A stretch of 64,000 bases of DNA from Hofstenia miamia. Taxonomy: Eukaryota; Xenacoelomorpha; Acoela. Positions 58,885 to 64,000 of this stretch are shown one piece after another (position 1 is the first letter of the stretch; the number at the start of each line of letters is the position of its first letter). The position numbers and the translations under genes were made by a program. The stretch spans positions 1,467,628 through 1,531,627 of the forward strand of contig SCFE01000006.1 of NCBI GenBank assembly GCA_004352715.1. The letters are read 5' to 3'. Under the pieces are notes generated by a model, which saw only the letters and a program-made list of their open reading frames with translations, had not been told where the DNA came from and searched no databases.

Positions 58885-59583
58885 TGATTTTAAAGTAACA
58901 AAGAATTTTGCTACGAGAAAATTAATCCATATATTGATAGATTGTTATTGATAAACTTAGCACCTAAACAAAAATTTGTGAATGCCTTACTGTGAAAGAT
59001 AATTTTGTTCACTTTAGCAATTTCGTTGTTGTTTCGAAGTTGACTGAAGAAAAGTTTCAATTTAATTCCATAACCATTTCTAGGGAAAAGTAGGTTTTAG
59101 TACAATGTTTTTCAAAATGATGAGGTCAAAATTCGTAGGCCATGATTAGCTCTTATTTCAAAATGTAAATAACTATTTAAATGTACAAGACGCTTAATAC
59201 TTGGTGAATGGAAAATAGAGGTACCGAAAACGTTGTCTAGAATTGAGTGAAACATGAAAAATTGCTACCGGAGTTGATCAAGATCGGAAGGTTCTTTAAA
59301 AAGGTCGGTTTTTCAATGTGAACTTAATCACAGGCTAGTTTCTTACATCACTTCACGTGACATCACAACAGTTCACATGACATCCTTTCTAAAAATGTGG
59401 TGGTTGCTGTGGATTTATAACAGGAGAATTGTCTTGTTGATATGAATCTCCAGTCCACTCGATTTTTTTATTAGTAGTCTATTTTTGTTTACAGACGCGA
59501 GGGAATGGAAAATTCAAATTGAAATTCAAATTTGTTTTCAAAGTAAAATTATTACTTTACTTATATTTTCCTTATTTCGACAT
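58885..59583. other. Spacer between inverted LINE 5' ends, nothing recognised
   Basis: It contains repeats of CACGTGACATCAC / CACATGACATCC near 59355-59385 and no coding signal. Confidence 0.4.
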
Positions 59584-60464
59584 TCAAATCCAATGAGGAT
59601 GCCTTGCTCTTACCAGTACAGTCTTACTTCAATACATATAACTCAACTATTCGCTATTCAAAAACAGCTAAAACTTTCTCAACCAGGCGCATTTGTACTA
59701 TCATAATCGATTTTAAAAAGTCATTGGTTATTTCTTATAATTTTCCTAGTATTAGCAGTATATGGTATTGAGACTAATCCCGCTCCGATTTTAAATTTTG
59801 AATCATACATCAAAAATTGAATACCGGTTCAGATATTGTGAATTACGTACATTTAAATTTTCAGAATCTAAGTATTAAAAATTTCGAATATAGGGAATTC
59901 GTTTCAAATACTAAAAATGATTTAATTCTCGCAATTTCTGAAACTTGGCTAAAGATTGACGATCTAGATAGCACATGGTCTTTTAATGAACTTTTGCACT
60001 ATTTAGAAAGGATAGAGTTTTGAACAATATGTTAGGAAAATCAAAAGGTGAATTTGTATTACTTTTAGTTCCAAAGTCATTCAATCCCAAAATACGCAAC
60101 GATATTAAAAGTCCCAACACATCAAATTTTGAAAGTCTATGGGTTGAAATTACTAATCCAATTAAAAATTCTAGATTTCTAAAACAATTATTAAATGTAT
60201 CATACTGTCCGCATAAGAAATTCGCCAATTTTTTTATTCTACAACTAGAAGAATTATCACTTTCTTGTTCTGAAAATAAAGATTTAGTACTTTTTGGAGA
60301 TTGGAACCTTAATTATTTAAATGCTAATGATCAATGCAAAATGGATCTGTTCTTGAACACATTTAATCTTATATTGAACCTTTTCACGTTTTGTTGTTAA
60401 TTCTATAGTTTTTTTAATAATTTTTTTCTTTATTGTTTTTATTAATGATCGTATGATAGATTTT

Positions 60465-60662
60465 TTAAATTTTTTGACAGCATCCGTTAGATGGAATTGA
60501 AAATTGAGAGAAGTTTGGATAGATCCTTAGTTCCTTGCAAGATATAATAAAATCCAAGTCACAATATATTTTCTTCAGAAAGATATAACTTTTGAGATAT
60601 TCCTTTATGCATTTGAATAATGTGTCGTTTTTTAGTAGCTTAATTAACCTTAATAAGAACAT
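60465..60662 (-). pseudogene. Penelope-like N-terminal domain fragment, tentative
   Basis: A 65-codon frame with D-L-D-F-I-I-S-C-K-E-L-R-I-Y-P-N-F, a pattern like the N-terminal domain of Penelope-like proteins (hydrophobic, C, then I-x-P-x-F). It lies downstream, on the same strand, of the GIY-YIG fragment, the order expected where one copy is followed by the beginning of another. Confidence 0.35.
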
Positions 60663-60754
60663 GCAGAGATATATTTCGACTTACAAAGGCATCGTCTGTT
60701 TAACAAATTATTCCCTCTAAATTTACTAGATTTTATAATAATAATTATAATTTT

Positions 60755-61039
60755 TTAAATTTTAAAAAGTGGCAAGTTTAATTTATAAATATAGTCTTCT
60801 TTTGTGTTCAAACTTGGTTTCAAGGATTTTATAAAAATACTCTCAATTTTTAAATTACTTGATCTTGATGTCTGATGTAATATGTTAGTTTCAAAATTTA
60901 CTCCGCGCTTAATTAGATGATTAGATATATTAGAACTGGTCTTTTGTTCTTTAATTCTTCTTGGTAGTTGCCTACTAGAAAAACCAATATAATCTTCACC
61001 ACAGGTACATATTATTTGATAAATTATATTTGATTGCAA
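60755..61039 (-). pseudogene. Penelope-like GIY-YIG endonuclease fragment
   Basis: The 94-codon frame reads I-I-Y-Q-I-I-C-T-C-G-E-D-Y-I-G-F-S-S-R, then R-I-K-E-Q, then I-S-N-H-L-I-K-R-G-V and a C-terminal E-S-I-F-I-K-S-L-K-P-S-L-N. This is a complete GIY-YIG domain with the Y-I-G strand, arginine helix and closing N, the single-strand cutting domain of Penelope-like retroelements. The reverse transcriptase that should precede it is missing. The best-preserved GIY-YIG domain in the window after 8387-8599. Confidence 0.75.
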
Positions 61040-61918
61040 TTGAATTCAATATGCCAATGATACTTGCATATTCAACGATAATGAATCGATGCATTTAGCA
61101 ATTGATTCTGTAGCACTCAATTGCAACAAATCTTCAAAGTATACATACGTTACTCATAAATGAAAGTAGAACAGAATTTAACGAGGGTTAGGTATTAACT
61201 CTTAATCTCAATAATGTTAGGGTTCTTACTTCAGACAATTTCAAATATTTAGGAGTAACTTTTGACTTGAAACTAAATTTTGACTACACATTAACGTAAT
61301 AGTTCGAAAATTGGCTATAGGCATAAGAAGTATGAAATAGTAATGCAATTACCAGCCAGTTCATATATAACGAGTTACCTATGATATGCAAATATATTAT
61401 TTACTGGTCTAAAAAATGCTTTTTTTATTGAAAACTTGATATCCAATTAAGATATTTCAAAAAAAAATTCTTACAGAAATAAGCTCATTATTTCTAAATG
61501 TAGGTCCTTTTCCCAAGACAGTTAAAATTTTTGACGTAGATGTTAATATTTTTTAGACTCATCAAGAAATTCCCACCCTATAATACTATTTCAATACTTG
61601 ATTTTATCATAAGCAGAATTCCAGATCAAAACACTTTACCTGCATTAAATATAGAAAAAAAGTTTTGAAGCAGTAATTAATTAATACCGCTATTCAAACT
61701 TAGAACTAATTACCTGAAGAAATAAAAAACATTGAAAAGTTGCAAGCTTTTAGCAAATACGTTAAAATTTTCCTTAAGCAAAAGTATATCTCGGGTAAAG
61801 CATAGCTAAGACAACTTTTCTAAGGGCATTTCCATAGTCTATTTTGTCATGGACGGGACATTTGGACGCCTTAAAATTGATGATTATAGAAATCAAGAGC
61901 AACAGCCAAAATCGAATA

Positions 61919-61940
61919 AGATAATAATTATAATAATAAA
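61919..61940 (-). repeat. (TTA)n 3' tail of the LINE at 61941-64000
   Basis: ATAATAATTATAATAATAAA on the plus strand, directly beyond the end of the reverse transcriptase frame. Confidence 0.65.
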
Positions 61941-61948
61941 CTTTTATT

Positions 61949-62635
61949 TTAAAACGGATAAAAACATCCATTTAAGTTATAGAAATACGAGATTTTCATT
62001 GCACGAAGGAGCCGATATGGAAATAGAGAAAGTTCTCGTTCAGAGTTGGTTTTTATTACTCCAGGGAGCCTCTCACGCACTCGACTATCTCCATAATGTG
62101 AGCGTTGAGGTAGAATATCTTGCAGTACATGATTCTCAGAAGTCAGTATCTGGTGAAGAAGCCTATTATCAACTTTGGTTATGAGTTTTTCAATAGGGGT
62201 ATAATTTGATATAATTTTAAGGCGTAAATCTTTTTTTTGAACTTTATCTAAGAGCAGCATTAGGGATTTTAAGGAACCTCCCCAAACTGAACAACAATAT
62301 GTTAGTGAGGGCATAACTAATGCATAGTATAGTGTTTGTAGTTCATATTGGCTAAATCCGAGATGTTTCAATTTCAGCAATAAATACAACTTACAAGTAG
62401 CTTTTTTAGCCATGCTCCTGATGTGATGAGAAAATGAAAGTGCCTTGTCAAAGTACACACCAAGCAATTTCACTACAGATTGTTGTGTGATGTCTTGCAA
62501 ATCAGGGACAGAGCTTTGACCAAAGTTAATGAGAAGTTCATTCGTCTTGCTATGATTAAAATGAAGGTTCTTGGATAAGAAATGAGCCTCAAGAGAATTG
62601 ATTACAAAATTGCTTTTGTCTCCAACATCGTACAA
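61949..62635 (-). pseudogene. LINE reverse transcriptase C-terminal part
   Basis: A 228-codon frame: H-F-N-H-S-K-T-N, V-K-L-L-G-V-Y-F-D, H-I-R-S-M-A-K-K, Y-A-L-V-M-P-S-L-T-Y-C-C-S-V-W-G-G, the thumb region that follows the catalytic F-A-D-D (visible just upstream in another frame). The tail has R-E-R-L-P-G-V, as in related elements. Long and uninterrupted, so decay here is recent or mild. Confidence 0.8.
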
Positions 62636-62851
62636 GCCAGGTACAATAAGAGTATTATCGTCAGCAAAAGCTGATAATGAAAAGTTCGCTGTGTCTTCTA
62701 TTTGATAGGTGTTACCGACAGCACAATTAAAAAAAACAGAACCACTGATGGTTCCTTGAGGAACTCTAAGTTCAATGTAACGAACTGCAGAATGTTCTTC
62801 TGGTGAGGAAACTGGTATACCACTTCATAATATGAGGATTGATGGGAGGAT

Positions 62852-63256
62852 TCAATCTAGATAGACCGTCAATAATTGCTTTGTGACTAACTGTGTCGAA
62901 TGCTTTAGACAATAGTCATGGCTACTCCTGAATTCGTAAATCTGATGCAGGATCTTTATTAGTGCGCATGCTGTTGAACTTTGTTTACTAAAACCAAACT
63001 GCAAAGGACTTAATGATCTGTGATATGATTTATAAACATATTTGTCATATACCATTCTTTCAAAGATCCGAGAAAGAATAGGCGTGAGCGATATTGGCCG
63101 TAAATCTTTTGGTTCCTTAGGGTTGGCCTTCTTAGGAATAGGTCTAATGTTAGCGATTTTCCATGCATCAGGAAACACATCACAGTAAAGTGAAAGATTG
63201 AATAATGAACAAACAGGATCAGCAAGANTAAAAACCCAGAAAGGCAAACCGTTCAT
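62852..63256 (-). pseudogene. LINE reverse transcriptase N-terminal part
   Basis: The 134-codon frame holds I-P-K-K-A-N-P-K-E-P-K-D-L-R-P-I-S-L, R-M-V-Y-D-K-Y and Q-F-G-F-S-K-Q-S-S-T-A-C-A-L, the fingers region. The first catalytic aspartate should follow (about 62900), where the frame breaks. The 'n' at 63228 gives one undetermined residue. Confidence 0.75.
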
Positions 63257-63282
63257 TTCTCAGCTCGTTTTCTTGAGTCGAT

Positions 63283-63992
63283 TCAGATAATGATAAACTT
63301 TATGAGGATAAAAATAAGGAGTGTCTTGCAATAATGGGATCTTGTCACGCCAATCAGACACGAGTAAAGAGTTATTAGCATTAGAGACAGAGAACGAATT
63401 AAAATAGTCATTAACGTTATCAGCGTTAAAATCATCACAGGATCCTGGGGTAGCATGACTTTAGCCCACCAATTCGTCGAACCTATTTTATCTAGATACC
63501 TGTAATTGGCCTTTATCTTTTCTCGAATTCGTTTATTGATTGATTCTGCGTCCACAAACCGGCTTCTCCTTAAAAGTTTGTTCTTCTTCTTGAGAATAAT
63601 TTTAATTACAGGGGTTATGTATTCAGGATCTCTATCTCGTATGACCACTCTCCGAAGAGGACAGTTCTCCTCAAAAAGTCGATGTAGAATATTATCAAAG
63701 TGGGAAACAGCAATATTAATATCGGAACAGTAAAATATATTACTAAAGTTTGCCATTGACAGACTGTTAGTGAATTTTTGCTTGCACTTCTCATGTTGAT
63801 CCCTGAAATAAACTGTTCGTTTGGTTTTGGACACAAGGGCAGAGAACAGATGACAGCCCGATGATCACTGGAAACCAATGATTGATATGTGAATGATTGG
63901 AGAAAGTCGGGTTTCGTGCAGAGTACCTTGTCAAGGACCCTATTACCATGCGTGAATTCAAAGTTGACCTGATAAAGGCCGCATTCTTCCAT
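63283..63992 (-). pseudogene. LINE endonuclease end and linker
   Basis: Frame 63992-63615 begins at the endonuclease region N-R-V-L-D-K-V-L-C-T-K-P-D and reaches the catalytic S-S-D-H-R-A-V. Frame 63834-63283 overlaps it and continues with the basic linker (R-D-R-D-P-E-Y-I-T-P, K-K-K-N-K-L-L-R-R) that normally joins endonuclease and reverse transcriptase. A frameshift lies between 63615 and 63834. Confidence 0.7.
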
Positions 63993-64000
63993 AATTTGCT

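Larger units (their letters stand above)
59584..61800 (+). mobile_element. CR1/Jockey-like LINE, middle replaced by a Penelope-like piece
   Basis: The 5' part (59584-60400) encodes a leader and an endonuclease: H-L-N-F-Q-N-L-S, S-E-T-W-L, G-D-W-N-L-N in frames 59817-60023 and 60020-60400. The 3' part (about 61060-61800) resumes with N-F-K-Y-L-G-V-T-F-D, the C-terminal reverse transcriptase region, and a degraded tail. The reverse transcriptase core is absent. Minus-strand Penelope-like sequence occupies 60420-61050. Stops and shifts throughout. Confidence 0.65.
61941..64000 (-). mobile_element. CR1/Jockey-like LINE, 5' end beyond the window
   Basis: Minus-strand frames in order: endonuclease C-terminus (63992-63615, with S-S-D-H-R-A-V), a linker (63834-63283), the reverse transcriptase start (63256-62852: P-K-D-L-R-P-I-S-L-T-P-I), V-P-Q-G-T-I-S-G-S-V-F-F and F-A-D-D-N-T-L-I near 62670-62760, then the thumb and C-terminal region (62635-61949). 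An 'n' at 63228 falls in the frame. At least four frame breaks. It ends in (TTA)n. Confidence 0.8.

Overview
The window is AT-rich (roughly two-thirds A+T by eye) nuclear DNA from an invertebrate metazoan. The evidence is a 13-exon spliced gene with GT...AG introns, a metazoan TMEM115 homologue, a THAP-domain transposon, and several animal-type transposon families: Penelope-like, CR1/Jockey-like, R4/Dong-like, pogo, mariner, hAT-like and piggyBac-like. I cannot name the species. Very short introns (42-45 bp) beside introns of up to 10 kb, and acceptors that all end in TTAG, are the most useful clues. Nine single 'n' characters (7475, 8386, 8721, 13391, 39734, 40071, 40378, 55055, 63228) look like contig joins. 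Several are flanked by duplicated sequence, so part of the layout is an assembly artefact.

Layout: 1-1581 is a deleted P-like THAP transposon with inverted, self-palindromic ends. 2417-3827 is a decayed pogo-type transposon, followed by a Penelope-like remnant. 4279-4566 (-) is a small single-pass membrane protein ORF that I cannot name. 6150-15100 is a dense nest of dead elements: hAT-like ends, Penelope-like pieces, R4/Dong-like reverse transcriptase pieces next to (TAA)n, and two CR1/Jockey-like LINEs. Within it, at 12242-13160 (-), lies a TMEM115 homologue whose frame breaks at a T7 run. 17033-17820 (-) holds frame-broken multi-membrane-span fragments that faintly resemble a 7TM receptor. 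19101-22470 (-) is the best-preserved LINE, with ORF1 and an endonuclease/reverse transcriptase ORF2 and one visible frameshift.

The main host gene is at 23231-57296 (+). It is a complete 13-exon F-box/leucine-rich-repeat gene of the FBXL2/FBXL20 type, about 449 residues, ending in a C-G-L-L prenylation box. Its F-box would bind SKP1 in an SCF ubiquitin ligase, the LRR solenoid would choose substrates, and the lipid tail would hold it at membranes. The introns carry two mariner-type elements, a mariner-type MITE, a piggyBac-type MITE, hAT-type elements, a LINE fragment and three assembly duplications.

58440-64000 is again transposon-rich: two head-to-head LINE 5' pieces around an unexplained GC-rich open frame, a LINE interrupted by a Penelope-like piece, and the 3' part of another LINE that runs off the window end.

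I saw no rRNA gene, CRISPR array or convincing tRNA gene.
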